In this document: piece after piece, positions 33,823 through 42,976 of the stretch
Layout: each line of letters opens with the position of its first letter
How positions within the stretch are numbered: the stretch's first letter is position 1
Assembly (NCBI GenBank): GCA_964386235.1
Contig: CAYLSH010000004.1
Span: 1-51,870, forward strand
Reading direction: 5' to 3'
DNA from: RGIG8767 sp964386235
GTDB lineage: Bacteria > Bacillota > Clostridia > Lachnospirales > Lachnospiraceae
DNA: 51,870 nt
The notes under the pieces: generated by a model
Database searches by the model: none
What the model was told of the DNA's origin: nothing
What the model saw: the letters and a program-made list of their open reading frames with translations, nothing else
Made by a program: the position numbers and the translations under genes

Positions 33823-35232
33823 TTAAAAGTTAAAGTAAATAAATGGGTTATATGCCTGATTCATGATAAAGGAAACCGACACAAGAAAAACAAGGATAAC
33901 GCCCATGCCATATGCAATCTGCCAAAGTTTGCGGTCCTTCCATTTTTCTTCTAATCCGGGCAGGATTGGGAAACATCCTAACACTGCCAAAATGTAATAA
34001 ACGCCATTCTGTGTCAGATATGCTAAAACCGCACTGTCCCACACTCCTTTTGCACCGATTCCAAACATGGCTTCCACATAGGTAATGGCATTTCCCATTC
34101 CGCTGCTGCGGAAGATCACCCAGCCAATCATTACAAAAAATAAGGTATACAGGTGTCCCCACCAATATTTTTTCTTATGGAGTCCTAACAGTTTTTCCGC
34201 CGTTAAAAGCACAAAATACAGAAGTCCCCACGCTAAAAAAGTCCAGTTTGCGCCATGCCAGATACCGGTCAGCGCCCAGACAATAAACAGGTTTCCGATC
34301 ATCCTGCCTTTTTTAACACGGCTTCCACCCAACGGAAAGTAAACATAATCCCGAAACCATGTCTGCAGTGAGATATGCCATCTTCTCCAAAAGTCCGACA
34401 CACTCGATGCCATATACGGGTAATTGAAGTTCTCTTCAAAATGAAATCCAAACATCTGCCCCAGACCAATTGCCATATCGGAATAACCGGAAAAATCAAA
34501 GAAGATCTGAAGGCTGTAGGAAATCGCCCCTACCCATGCCATGCCGGCCGAAGCCTGAAATTCTCCGCCAATCAGAAGGGAAAAGGCAGCATCCGCAACC
34601 ACTGCCATATTATTGGCAATCAGCACCTTTTTTCCAAGACCAATACAAAATCTGGTGACACCCTTTGAAAAATCACTCCAATTTTCCTCTCTGTGCTCCA
34701 TCTGCTGTGCGATCGTCTCATACCGCACAATCGGACCTGCGATCAACTGGGGAAACAGGGAGATATATAGTCCGACCCGCAAAGGATTGCTCTGTGCCCG
34801 TCCTTTTTTGCGGTAAACATCAAATACATAGGACATTGCCTGAAAAGTAAAAAAGGAAATGCCGATCGGTAATTCCACCTGCGGAACCGGAAATTCCGTA
34901 TGTAAAAAACGGTTGACCTGGAGCATCACAAACACGCTGTATTTAAACCATGCTAAAATCCCCACATTTGTAAGAACCATCAGCGCTACAATGCCTTTAG
35001 AGAGCCCCTTATCTCCTTCCCAATGCGCAACCGCCAGTCCATACAGCCAGTTAATCAGAATCGTTCCCATCATCAGGAAAACATACACCGGCTCTCCCCA
35101 CGCATAGAAGAAAAGACTTGCCAGCAACAGAAATATATTTTTTAACTCTTTTGTCTTTCGTAAAAACAGATAATACACTGCCAGAACCACCGGCAGGAAT
35201 ACAAACAAAAATACTTCACTCGGAAAAAGCAT
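33823..35232 (-). CDS. MBOAT O-acyltransferase (AlgI/DltB type)
   Basis: A 469-residue polytopic membrane protein. It has the MBOAT core FFDFSGYSDMAIGLGQMFGF, SVSDFWRRWHISLQTWFRDYVYFPLGGSR, and the catalytic histidine in TGIWHGANWTF. AlgI/DltB relatives pass acyl groups across the membrane to an extracellular partner, here very likely the SGNH-like gene just downstream. AGGAG is 6 bases before the ATG. DltA/C genes are absent from the neighbourhood, which favours polysaccharide O-acylation over D-alanylation. Confidence 0.93.
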   Translation of the reverse strand: MLFPSEVFLFVFLPVVLAVYYLFLRKTKELKNIFLLLASLFFYAWGEPVYVFLMMGTILINWLYGLAVAHWEGDKGLSKGIVALMVLTNVGILAWFKYSVFVMLQVNRFLHTEFPVPQVELPIGISFFTFQAMSYVFDVYRKKGRAQSNPLRVGLYISLFPQLIAGPIVRYETIAQQMEHREENWSDFSKGVTRFCIGLGKKVLIANNMAVVADAAFSLLIGGEFQASAGMAWVGAISYSLQIFFDFSGYSDMAIGLGQMFGFHFEENFNYPYMASSVSDFWRRWHISLQTWFRDYVYFPLGGSRVKKGRMIGNLFIVWALTGIWHGANWTFLAWGLLYFVLLTAEKLLGLHKKKYWWGHLYTLFFVMIGWVIFRSSGMGNAITYVEAMFGIGAKGVWDSAVLAYLTQNGVYYILAVLGCFPILPGLEEKWKDRKLWQIAYGMGVILVFLVSVSFIMNQAYNPFIYFNF

Positions 35233-35263
35233 ATGAATCTCCTATTTTTAATCTCTGCATTTC

Positions 35264-35269
35264 ATTATA
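35264..35269 (-). promoter_or_regulatory. -10 box of the MBOAT promoter
   Basis: A perfect TATAAT on the minus strand 32 bases before the MBOAT start; the matching -35 region (TTTTTA at 17 bases) is poor. Confidence 0.4.
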
Positions 35270-35288
35270 GCATACTATTTTTTTTATA

Positions 35289-35315
35289 AAAACCTTTCAT
35301 TTCTTAAGGTTTTTT
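35289..35315 (+). other. hairpin with T run in the divergent promoter region
   Basis: AAAACCTT (35289-35296) and AAGGTTTT (35306-35313) with following T. It resembles a plus-strand terminator but lies before the plus-strand promoter at 35317, so it may insulate the divergent genes. Confidence 0.4.
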
Positions 35316-35316
35316 C

Positions 35317-35345
35317 TTGCATAGTATTATTCTACCATGTATAAT
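35317..35345 (+). promoter_or_regulatory. promoter of the CofE-like gene
   Basis: TTGCAT at 35317-35322, 17-base spacer, perfect TATAAT at 35340-35345. The leader contains a perfect 8-bp hairpin AAGTGGCA/TGCCACTT (35368-35391) that could be an operator or mRNA structure. Confidence 0.65.
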
Positions 35346-35432
35346 AGCAATGTATTTTAGCAGATTAAAGTGGCAATGTACACTGCCACTTCTGAATAAT
35401 ACACTATACTTATAGCAAAGAAGGTAATACAA

Positions 35433-36626
35433 ATGGAAAGAAGAGTCGGTACAGTTTCCAGAGGAATCCGTTGTCCCATCATCCGTGAAGGTGATAATCT
35501 GGTGGATATCGCCGTTACAAGCGTATTAGAAGCAGCACAGAGCGAAGGTTTTTCCTTACGTGATCGTGATGTCATTGCATTAACAGAATCCATCGTAGCC
35601 AGATCACAGGGCAACTATGCATCCATTCAGGATATTGCAGATGATGTCAGAGCCAAACTTGGCGGTGGTACGATCGGTGTTATTTTCCCCATCTTATCCC
35701 GTAACCGTTTTGCAATCTGTTTAAAAGGTATTGCAATGGGGGCTAAGAAGGTCGTTTTGATGTTAAGCTATCCAAGTGATGAAGTTGGTAATGCTCTTTT
35801 AACCTATGATCAGTTAGATGATGCCAACATCAATCCTTACAGCGATGTTCTGACTTTGGCAAAATATCGTGAACTGTTTGGAGAAAACAAACATGAATTT
35901 ACCGGTGTGGATTATGTACAGTACTATTCTGACATCATCACAGAGGCCGGTGCGGATGTAGAGATCATCTTCTCCAACCAGCCCAAGACCATCTTAGAAT
36001 ATACGGATTGCGTGGTTACCTGCGATATCCATACAAGAGCAAGAACCAAGCGTATCCTTAAGGCTGCCGGTGCAAAAGTGGTTGTCGGTATGGACGATAT
36101 CCTTACGGAATCCATTAATGGCAGTGGCTACAACACCAAATACGGTTTGTTAGGTTCTAACAAATCCACAGAAAACAAGATCAAGTTATTCCCCAGAGAA
36201 TGTCAGGATCTCGTAGAAGACATTCAGGCAGAAATATTAAAAACAACCGGCAAACATGTAGAAGTCATGGTTTACGGAGACGGTGCTTTCAAAGATCCCC
36301 AGGGTAAGATCTGGGAATTAGCCGATCCCGTTGTATCCCCTGCCTTCACAAGCGGTTTAAAGGGCACTCCGAATGAGTTAAAATTAAAATACCTTGCAGA
36401 CAATGATTTCAAGGATCTGAGTGGAACAGCATTAAAAGAAGCAATCGAAAAGAGCATCAAAGAAAAAGATGCGAACTTAGTCGGCAACATGGCTTCCCAG
36501 GGTACTACCCCAAGACAGCTTACCGACCTGATCGGTTCTTTATGTGACTTAACCAGCGGTTCCGGCGACAAAGGAACCCCCATCATCCTCATCCAGGGCT
36601 ATTTTGACAACATGGCTGACGCTTAA
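35433..36626 (+). CDS. CofE-like F420-0:gamma-glutamyl ligase family protein
   Basis: A 397-residue protein whose first part matches the CofE/COG1478 pattern: RGIRCPIIREGDNLVDIAV, then DRDVIALTESIVARSQG (the strand-loop that binds GTP and substrate), and later VVVGMDDILTESINGSGYNTKYGLLGSNKSTENKIKLFPR. True CofE adds glutamates to coenzyme F420-0, but F420 is not expected in Lachnospiraceae and no other cof gene is near, so the actual reaction is unknown; a ligase adding an amino acid to another carboxylate is conceivable. AAGAAGG is 8 bases before the ATG. It is followed two bases after the stop by an assembly gap. Confidence 0.78.
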   Translation: MERRVGTVSRGIRCPIIREGDNLVDIAVTSVLEAAQSEGFSLRDRDVIALTESIVARSQGNYASIQDIADDVRAKLGGGTIGVIFPILSRNRFAICLKGIAMGAKKVVLMLSYPSDEVGNALLTYDQLDDANINPYSDVLTLAKYRELFGENKHEFTGVDYVQYYSDIITEAGADVEIIFSNQPKTILEYTDCVVTCDIHTRARTKRILKAAGAKVVVGMDDILTESINGSGYNTKYGLLGSNKSTENKIKLFPRECQDLVEDIQAEILKTTGKHVEVMVYGDGAFKDPQGKIWELADPVVSPAFTSGLKGTPNELKLKYLADNDFKDLSGTALKEAIEKSIKEKDANLVGNMASQGTTPRQLTDLIGSLCDLTSGSGDKGTPIILIQGYFDNMADA

Positions 36627-36628
36627 GC

Positions 36629-36728
36629 NNNNNNNNNNNNNNNNNNNNNNNNNNNNNNNNNNNNNNNNNNNNNNNNNNNNNNNNNNNNNNNNNNNNNNNN
36701 NNNNNNNNNNNNNNNNNNNNNNNNNNNN
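36629..36728. other. assembly gap (100 N)
   Basis: Exactly 100 N directly after the CofE-like stop (GCTTAAGC edge) and 48 bases before the next gene. Unlike the first gap its visible edges share no repeat, so its content (probably a terminator and promoter, possibly more) cannot be inferred. Confidence 0.95.
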
Positions 36729-36776
36729 CTTAGTGGCGCAGCCCTACACACCGAAAAACGCGAAGAAAGGATCCCA

Positions 36777-37841
36777 ATGTCCATACAAATTTTTACGATT
36801 ACACACAAAGCCTTTACCCCACCTCCGGATCCGATGTACCTTCCTTTGCAGGTCGGCAGAAGCCTGCATCCGGCACTGGGGTATCTAAGTGACAACACCG
36901 GCGATCAGATATCGGAGAAAAATCCTTTTTTCTGCGAATTAACCGGTATGTATTGGATCTGGAAAAATTACCGGCAGGCGGACTATATCGGAATCTGTCA
37001 TTACAGGCGTTACCTGTTAAATGAACAGGGGAAACTCTTTACGCAGGAAGAGCTTTCTTCCCTGCTTTCCGAATATGATATGATTACCACCAAACTGATT
37101 ACGCTGCCCGGATCGTATTATAATGGTTTTTCACAAAACCACCATATTAAGGATCTGCTTTGCACGGGAAACGTTATAAAAGAACTTTTTCCGGCGTATT
37201 ATGATACCTTTGAGCGGTTGATCCATGGTCCTGACACCTACTTTGGAAATATCTTTATCACTTCCGCGGCAGAATATGACCGTTACTGCAGCTGGCTGTT
37301 TACGATCCTGTTTGAAGTGGAAAAGAAAACCGATCTTTCCGGTTACAATGGCTATCAAAAGCGGCTGTTTGGCTTTTTGTCCGAATTTCTGCTGACTGTC
37401 TGGATCCAATACCGCTCTTTGCGTGTGAAGGAATGCATGGTCGGTATGATCGGGGAAAAATACGAAACGCGCCAATTAAAGGAAGAACTTGCCCTTTTCT
37501 TTGCCAAAAGAGATTATTTGGGTGCAGAGAAACATTTTATGGAATGCTACCGGAAGCGGCCGGACATTCTGATGGAAGCATCCGATCTGAATGGAGAACT
37601 AAGACTTTGCATGCAGATCATTTCCACCTGCAAGTTTGAAGATCAAAAGTACGGTACCTGCATATTGGATCAGATAAAGGACTATCACGGTCTGCTCAGG
37701 CATTTTGAGCAGCTGAATGCAGCCGTTGCCCACTCCCTGCATCACTGCCTTTTGCCACAGGAAGAGAAATTTTTAAAAAACAATCCGCTTTTGACCGAGA
37801 TTGCCATTGCCATTGCCGAAAAATTACAGCGCAGTGTATAA
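36777..37841 (+). CDS. DUF4422 (glycosyltransferase-like) protein with C-terminal extension
   Basis: A 354-residue protein. Residues 1 to about 225 match DUF4422: FTITHKAFTPPPDPMYLPLQVG, LGYLSDNTGDQISEKNPFFCELTGMYWIWKN, DYIGICHYRRYL, and the late GPDTYFGNIFITS. DUF4422 proteins are usually found in capsule or exopolysaccharide clusters as presumed glycosyltransferases. The last 130 residues are an extra helical extension with repeats of the type FFAKRDYLGAEKHFMECYRKRPDILMEAS that look like a degenerate TPR. AAAGGAT precedes the ATG. No polysaccharide cluster surrounds it, although the acyltransferase pair is 1.5 kb away. Confidence 0.8.
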   Translation: MSIQIFTITHKAFTPPPDPMYLPLQVGRSLHPALGYLSDNTGDQISEKNPFFCELTGMYWIWKNYRQADYIGICHYRRYLLNEQGKLFTQEELSSLLSEYDMITTKLITLPGSYYNGFSQNHHIKDLLCTGNVIKELFPAYYDTFERLIHGPDTYFGNIFITSAAEYDRYCSWLFTILFEVEKKTDLSGYNGYQKRLFGFLSEFLLTVWIQYRSLRVKECMVGMIGEKYETRQLKEELALFFAKRDYLGAEKHFMECYRKRPDILMEASDLNGELRLCMQIISTCKFEDQKYGTCILDQIKDYHGLLRHFEQLNAAVAHSLHHCLLPQEEKFLKNNPLLTEIAIAIAEKLQRSV

Positions 37842-37854
37842 AGCAACAATTCAC

Positions 37855-37882
37855 TTGCATTTTATAAGATGAATGTTATAAT
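37855..37882 (+). promoter_or_regulatory. promoter of the MATE gene
   Basis: TTGCAT at 37855-37860, 16-base spacer, perfect TATAAT at 37877-37882; about 40 bases of leader with AGGAG 10 bases before the ATG. Confidence 0.65.
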
Positions 37883-37930
37883 GATGTTCCGCGACTCAAT
37901 ATCTATTTTACATTAGGAGAATTACTTACT

Positions 37931-39325
37931 ATGCTACACAAACTTAAGAAAACGTTTATTGGGGATCGAGCGTTCTACCGGAAAGTATTGTATCTGGCGA
38001 TTCCCATGATCATACAGAACGCCATTACCAGTTTTGTTAGTTTCCTTGATAATATCATGGTGGGACAGGTTGGTACGGAACAGATGTCCGGCGTTGCCAT
38101 CGTCAACCAGTTGATATTCGTATTCAACATCTGTATTTTTGGCGGTGTTTCCGGTGCCGGTATCTTTGGTACCCAGTTTTTCGGAAAAGGCGACTATGAA
38201 GGACAGAAATATACCTTCCGGTTTAAATTATATGCCTGTCTGATCATTACCGGCATTGCCCTATTTCTTTTTGGATTTGCGGACGTTCCACTGATCTCCC
38301 TTTATTTAAGTGATAACGGTACGATCGGGGATATCTCGCTCGCACTCACCTATGGACAGGAATACCTCGCCATTATGATGATCGGGCTGATTCCGTTTGC
38401 CGTCAGTCAGACCTATATTAACACGATCCGGGAATCCGGTCAGAGTTTTGTACCCATGCTTGCCAGTGTTGCAGCCGTATTTACCAATCTGGTACTGGAT
38501 TATGTCCTGATCTTTGGTGTATGGGGATTTCCCTGTATGGGTGTTGCCGGTGCCGCAATTGCGACCGTAATCGCCCGCTTTGTAGAATGTATCATCGTCG
38601 TGATCTGGGCACATCGGACACCGGATAAAAATCCGTATATCGTAGGCGTTTACAGAGGTTTTTCCATCCCACGCAGCATACTGGTAGCGGTTCTCAAAAA
38701 GGGCTCCCCTCTTATGCTCAATGAAATGCTCTGGGCAAGCGGTATGGCTGTAATCGCACAGTGTTATGCCTTCCGTGGACTGGAAGTGGTGGCGGCACAG
38801 AATATTTCTTCCACCATTACCAACCTGTTTAACATCGTATATCTCCAGTTGGGAAGTTGTATCTCCATCATCGTTGGACAGTTACTGGGTGCCGGCAGAT
38901 TGGAGGAAGCAAAGGATGCGGACAATAAGATGATCTTTTTCAGTGTCTTCTGTTGTGCCTGTGTTTCGCTGGTCATGATCTGCCTGGGCGGACTCTTCCC
39001 TTCCATTTACAATACGGAAGAGGCCATCAAAGAGCTGGCAAAGGTCCTGATCATTATCTCCGCACTCGTTATGCCCCTGTGTGCCTTTTCACACAGTGCC
39101 TATTTTACACTCCGCTCCGGTGGCAAAACCATCGTGACCTTTTTGTTTGACAGTGTTTATACATGGCTACTTGTGATTCCGTTTGCCTATATACTATCGC
39201 ATTTTACCACGCTTTCCATTATCACCGTTTTCCTTTTGGTGCAGTTTACGGAAGTGATCAAAGTAATCCTTGGATTTTTCATGGTAAAGAGCAATGTATG
39301 GATGCAGAATATTGTAAATGAATAA
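37931..39325 (+). CDS. MATE family efflux transporter
   Basis: A 464-residue protein with about 12 membrane helices in two homologous halves. It begins with the MATE block YLAIPMIIQNAITSFVSFLDNIMVGQVGTEQMSGVAIVNQ and has the matching second-half block MLNEMLWASGMAVIAQCYAFRGLEVVAAQNI. MATE proteins expel drugs or metabolites in exchange for sodium or protons; the substrate is unknown. It is monocistronic with its own promoter and an exceptionally strong bidirectional terminator. Confidence 0.94.
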   Translation: MLHKLKKTFIGDRAFYRKVLYLAIPMIIQNAITSFVSFLDNIMVGQVGTEQMSGVAIVNQLIFVFNICIFGGVSGAGIFGTQFFGKGDYEGQKYTFRFKLYACLIITGIALFLFGFADVPLISLYLSDNGTIGDISLALTYGQEYLAIMMIGLIPFAVSQTYINTIRESGQSFVPMLASVAAVFTNLVLDYVLIFGVWGFPCMGVAGAAIATVIARFVECIIVVIWAHRTPDKNPYIVGVYRGFSIPRSILVAVLKKGSPLMLNEMLWASGMAVIAQCYAFRGLEVVAAQNISSTITNLFNIVYLQLGSCISIIVGQLLGAGRLEEAKDADNKMIFFSVFCCACVSLVMICLGGLFPSIYNTEEAIKELAKVLIIISALVMPLCAFSHSAYFTLRSGGKTIVTFLFDSVYTWLLVIPFAYILSHFTTLSIITVFLLVQFTEVIKVILGFFMVKSNVWMQNIVNE

Positions 39326-39369
39326 AAAAACGGACTTAAAAAAGATTACTTTTTTAAGTCCGTTTTTTT
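39325..39369. terminator. strong bidirectional terminator
   Basis: A perfect 14-bp stem (39331-39344 with 39349-39362, loop ATTA) flanked by seven A and seven T; it serves both the MATE gene and the convergent FtsX permease gene. Confidence 0.93.
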
Positions 39370-39378
39370 ATATCCCGC

Positions 39379-42300
39379 TTACTCCACACTTTTTAGTGCT
39401 TCTGCCGGTTCAATGACATTCAATGTCCGATCCGTCATACACTGTACCAGAAGTGCAAATAAAAAGGCAAGCCCCGATGCAAAGAGATAACTCTTTTTAT
39501 AGATTGTGACTGCAAAATAAATCGAGGGCATATTTAAAATAGCTGTCAGGGAATGGCTCATTACTACTCCCACCGGCAGACCAAGCAAAATACCGATTCC
39601 CGTTAAAATCAGCGTTTCCTTATTGACATAGGAATGGACTTCCTTATCATAAAATCCCAGTACTTTGATCGTTGCCAGTTCCCGGACACGCTCTGAAATG
39701 TTCACATTGGCAAGCGTAAATAAAACCACAAATGCCAGTCCTGCCGCAAAAAGCAAAACCACATAAACCACTATGTTGATCAATGTAAAAGCAGCGGAAA
39801 ATCCTTCCTTTAAGTCCTCCGTGCTGACTGCGGATAAGATCCAGTCTTCTTTTGATAAGGTATCCGCAAATGCAATCTGATCCTGACAGGAATCCTTTAA
39901 ATGGGCCAGGATCCCATTGGGTTCATAAACGCCAAAAAGGTTTTCGTAGGCGGTCTGCGTCATATACACATTATTTCCAAGATAGTTTTTTACAATCCCG
40001 GCTACTTTTGTCTCTTTCTGTGAAAGATCCGGTCTCTGTACCGTGACATTTTCTTCTTCTTTTAATCCTAACATCAGAGCCGCATTTTCGGTCACACAGA
40101 TACCCTCATCTTCGAGAATACATGGGGCATACTCCCTGTCTGTCAGGGTCAGGTACGATTCATAAGTATTGCCCGCCGTGTTATCTAAGGCGTCGTCCGG
40201 GAATATGATCATCTGCACCTTTTCATTTTCTCCCTGCGCATTTATCAGTTTGATGGTTTCCACCTGCATATTCAGGTATTGTTCCACATCCTGATTTTGC
40301 TCCATATAGGAAAGCAGTTTTTCATTGTCCCCGGCTGCAACAGCCGCCAGAAGATCATATTGATACACACCCTCATACTGCATCGGCATCAGTTCCGATA
40401 CGGAATCCTTGATTGCAAAACCAAATACCAGCAAAGCCGTACAACCCATGATTCCCAGCACAGTCATAAAGAACCGCTTCTTGTAGCGGAAAAGATTGCG
40501 GGCAGTGACTTTGTTTAAAAAGGAAAGTCTCTTCCAGAGCGGTGTGATATATTCCAGGAAAACTCTCGATCCCATTTTCGGAGATTTCGGACGCATCAGA
40601 TACGCCGGAAGGTGTTTCAGTTCTGCAAAGCAGGCTGCATACGCCGCCCCTGTAATTCCAATCACAAAAAGCAGCACGCTGACCGTTCCGGACACCATCT
40701 GCGCCTGAATATAATAATGGGGCAGCATATACATTACGTCGAAGAAAATAAATAAAACCTCCGGTAAAATAATAAAACCGCCAAGATCTCCCAAAAATCC
40801 GCCAAACAGACTGGCAAGCAGTGCATAACTGACATATTTTTTCCGAATCTCCCGATCCGTAAATCCCAGTGCTTTGTACGTTCCGATCAGTCCTCTTTCT
40901 TCTTCTACCATACGGGTCACGGTCGTGAGACTGATTAAAATCGCTACCACGAAAAAGACCACCGCAAATATACTTGCTAAGGATTCGATACACGAGGCAT
41001 CGGTTTCTACATTGGAATAACCACTGAGGAAAGTTCTATCCTGCACATACCACTTCGTCATATCAATGTCGGCGATTTCCTGCTTGGCTTCCCGGATTTC
41101 CTCCCGTGCTTCTTCCTTTTCCTCAGCAAAAGTCCGTTCGTTTTCTGCCAGTTCTTCCTCGCCTTCTAATAGCTCTTTTTCCCCTTCTAAAAGTTCCTCC
41201 CTGGCATCTGCGATCTCAGATTGTGCCGTTTTTTCATTGGCATCAATTTCCAAAACGGCATCGTCCAGTTTTTTCCGGTTTTCTTCTAATTCTTTTTTTG
41301 CATCGGCAAGCTGTGCTCTTGCCTGTGCAATATCGGCAGACGCGCTTTCGAGGTCATCCCATGCTTTTTCAAACTGTGCTTTGGCTTCCGCCTTCTTTGT
41401 AAGTAACGTTTCCTGCCCTTCCTTAAGCATTGTTTCCACCGCACCGTTCTGCGCCAGTCCAATCGCTAACTGTACAAAACTGCTCTGTAAAGCAGTTAAT
41501 GCATCGTCTGTGACGCCGGCATTTGTTGCAGCTGTTGTAAGCAACAATGCAAACTCTCCCTGCGCAGTCGTATACTCCGTGCTCTGGTTTAATAACGCCA
41601 TAATCTGCGTCATCTGTTCTTCGCCAAACCCCTGATTGGCAGAGCCCTGCGTCTGTCCTGCCGCTGCCTGCTGTTTAACAAGGGGCAAAAGAACATTCCG
41701 GGCTGCCCGGATCAGATTCTCCCACGCAGTCTGAAGTTCCAAGGACCATGCATCCGAAAGGGGGACCTTTGCCTGATTCAACTGTTTATCCAACTGTTGT
41801 TTTTGGGCATGATTGTCCGCAAACTGTGCATCCAGTTGTGCCTGGGCTTCTTCTAACTGTTTTGTGGCATTTTCTTCCTGCGCAATCAGTTCGAGCATTC
41901 CGTCCTGCAGTTTCTGTGCTCCGGCATCAATTTCCTGTTGCGCCTTTTCAAGTTCCTCCTGTGCATCCTCAATCTGCAAGTATCCGTCTTCTATTTCTTT
42001 TCTGGCATCCGCAATCTTTTGTGCTGCTTCTGCTTCTTTTTCAACCAGGGTACGCTTTCCATCCTCTAATGCGGCATGACTGTCCGCTATCTCCTGTCGG
42101 GCGTCGTCTATTTCCTTCTGTGCCTCATCGAAGGCTTCTTCCATCTCTTTTTCTGCATCCGCAACTTCCGCATAGGCTTCTTTCGTCACTTCCTCATGCC
42201 TTGCTTTTTCACGCTGTTCCATGATTTCATTTTCAATCCGGGCAATAACGGATGCCACCTGTTTTTCATAGTCCTGCGAATAACATAAAAGTTCTTCCGT

Positions 42301-42963
42301 TCCTTCCAGTGTAAGGTATACTGCCGTGTACACTTCACTATCCACAGCCCCCGGCGTAACAAAAAAGGTATAGTCCGCATTGGGTGTCGCACGAAATCCA
42401 GCAGAACCTTCCGCATTGTTGATATCCATGACATCGATCACCACACCCGTAATGGTATATGTGGTATTGGGAAAATTGATGCTGTCTTCCTCTTCTTCTG
42501 TCAATTCTTCGATTGTGAGTGGATCGCCAATCTTTTTGCCGGTTTCTTCGATGTAATTTTTCGTTACCGCAATCTCTGTTTGCGTCGCAGGCAGTGTACC
42601 TTCTACCAGATAAGGAAGATTCAGTCCCTCTTCTTTGATCATCTTAACTTCTGCGGTCTTATTGCTGTCTCCCTTTTTGGTATGTACGATCTCACTAAAG
42701 GAACCTTCCGCTTTCTTTACTCCATCCATACGACCGAGTACTTCCACGTCCTCCTGCGTCAGTCCCAATGTGGACTGAATGCTGATGTCATACAATTTCT
42801 GCCCATCAAAAAAACGATCCGCAGACATACGAAGATCCCGACATCCTGCTGCCAGACCGGTCATAACGGTTACGCCCAGCGTCGTAATCATCATAATGGA
42901 TATAAATCTCTTTTTTTCTTTCCGGATTGTTCTTATGATATCTTTTATTAAAGCGTTTCTCAT
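39379..42963 (-). CDS. FtsX-type ABC permease with large extracellular coiled coil
   Basis: A 1194-residue membrane protein. After an N-terminal membrane helix (about 20-42) comes an extracellular MacB-like region, then roughly 400 residues (about 250-650) rich in Glu, Ala, Lys and Gln with repeats such as KEIEDGYLQIEDAQEELEKA and ADAKKELEENRKKLDDA, a long coiled coil. Then come FtsX blocks with paired membrane helices, ASIFAVVFFVVAILISLTTVTRMVEEERGLIGTYKALGF (about 690) and a second set at the C-terminus (RVRELATIKVLGFYDKEV). Similar proteins are widespread in Clostridia, with unknown cargo; the ATPase partner is 13 bases upstream. The start at 42963 gives MRNALIKDIIRTIRKEKKRF; the longer frame overlaps the ATPase gene. 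Confidence 0.9.
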   Translation of the reverse strand: MRNALIKDIIRTIRKEKKRFISIMMITTLGVTVMTGLAAGCRDLRMSADRFFDGQKLYDISIQSTLGLTQEDVEVLGRMDGVKKAEGSFSEIVHTKKGDSNKTAEVKMIKEEGLNLPYLVEGTLPATQTEIAVTKNYIEETGKKIGDPLTIEELTEEEEDSINFPNTTYTITGVVIDVMDINNAEGSAGFRATPNADYTFFVTPGAVDSEVYTAVYLTLEGTEELLCYSQDYEKQVASVIARIENEIMEQREKARHEEVTKEAYAEVADAEKEMEEAFDEAQKEIDDARQEIADSHAALEDGKRTLVEKEAEAAQKIADARKEIEDGYLQIEDAQEELEKAQQEIDAGAQKLQDGMLELIAQEENATKQLEEAQAQLDAQFADNHAQKQQLDKQLNQAKVPLSDAWSLELQTAWENLIRAARNVLLPLVKQQAAAGQTQGSANQGFGEEQMTQIMALLNQSTEYTTAQGEFALLLTTAATNAGVTDDALTALQSSFVQLAIGLAQNGAVETMLKEGQETLLTKKAEAKAQFEKAWDDLESASADIAQARAQLADAKKELEENRKKLDDAVLEIDANEKTAQSEIADAREELLEGEKELLEGEEELAENERTFAEEKEEAREEIREAKQEIADIDMTKWYVQDRTFLSGYSNVETDASCIESLASIFAVVFFVVAILISLTTVTRMVEEERGLIGTYKALGFTDREIRKKYVSYALLASLFGGFLGDLGGFIILPEVLFIFFDVMYMLPHYYIQAQMVSGTVSVLLFVIGITGAAYAACFAELKHLPAYLMRPKSPKMGSRVFLEYITPLWKRLSFLNKVTARNLFRYKKRFFMTVLGIMGCTALLVFGFAIKDSVSELMPMQYEGVYQYDLLAAVAAGDNEKLLSYMEQNQDVEQYLNMQVETIKLINAQGENEKVQMIIFPDDALDNTAGNTYESYLTLTDREYAPCILEDEGICVTENAALMLGLKEEENVTVQRPDLSQKETKVAGIVKNYLGNNVYMTQTAYENLFGVYEPNGILAHLKDSCQDQIAFADTLSKEDWILSAVSTEDLKEGFSAAFTLINIVVYVVLLFAAGLAFVVLFTLANVNISERVRELATIKVLGFYDKEVHSYVNKETLILTGIGILLGLPVGVVMSHSLTAILNMPSIYFAVTIYKKSYLFASGLAFLFALLVQCMTDRTLNVIEPAEALKSVE

Positions 42964-42976
42964 AAATCTCTTTTTT

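Noticed and set aside
35433..36626. Assigning F420 biosynthesis
   Set aside because: No other F420 gene is present and the family label alone does not prove the reaction.
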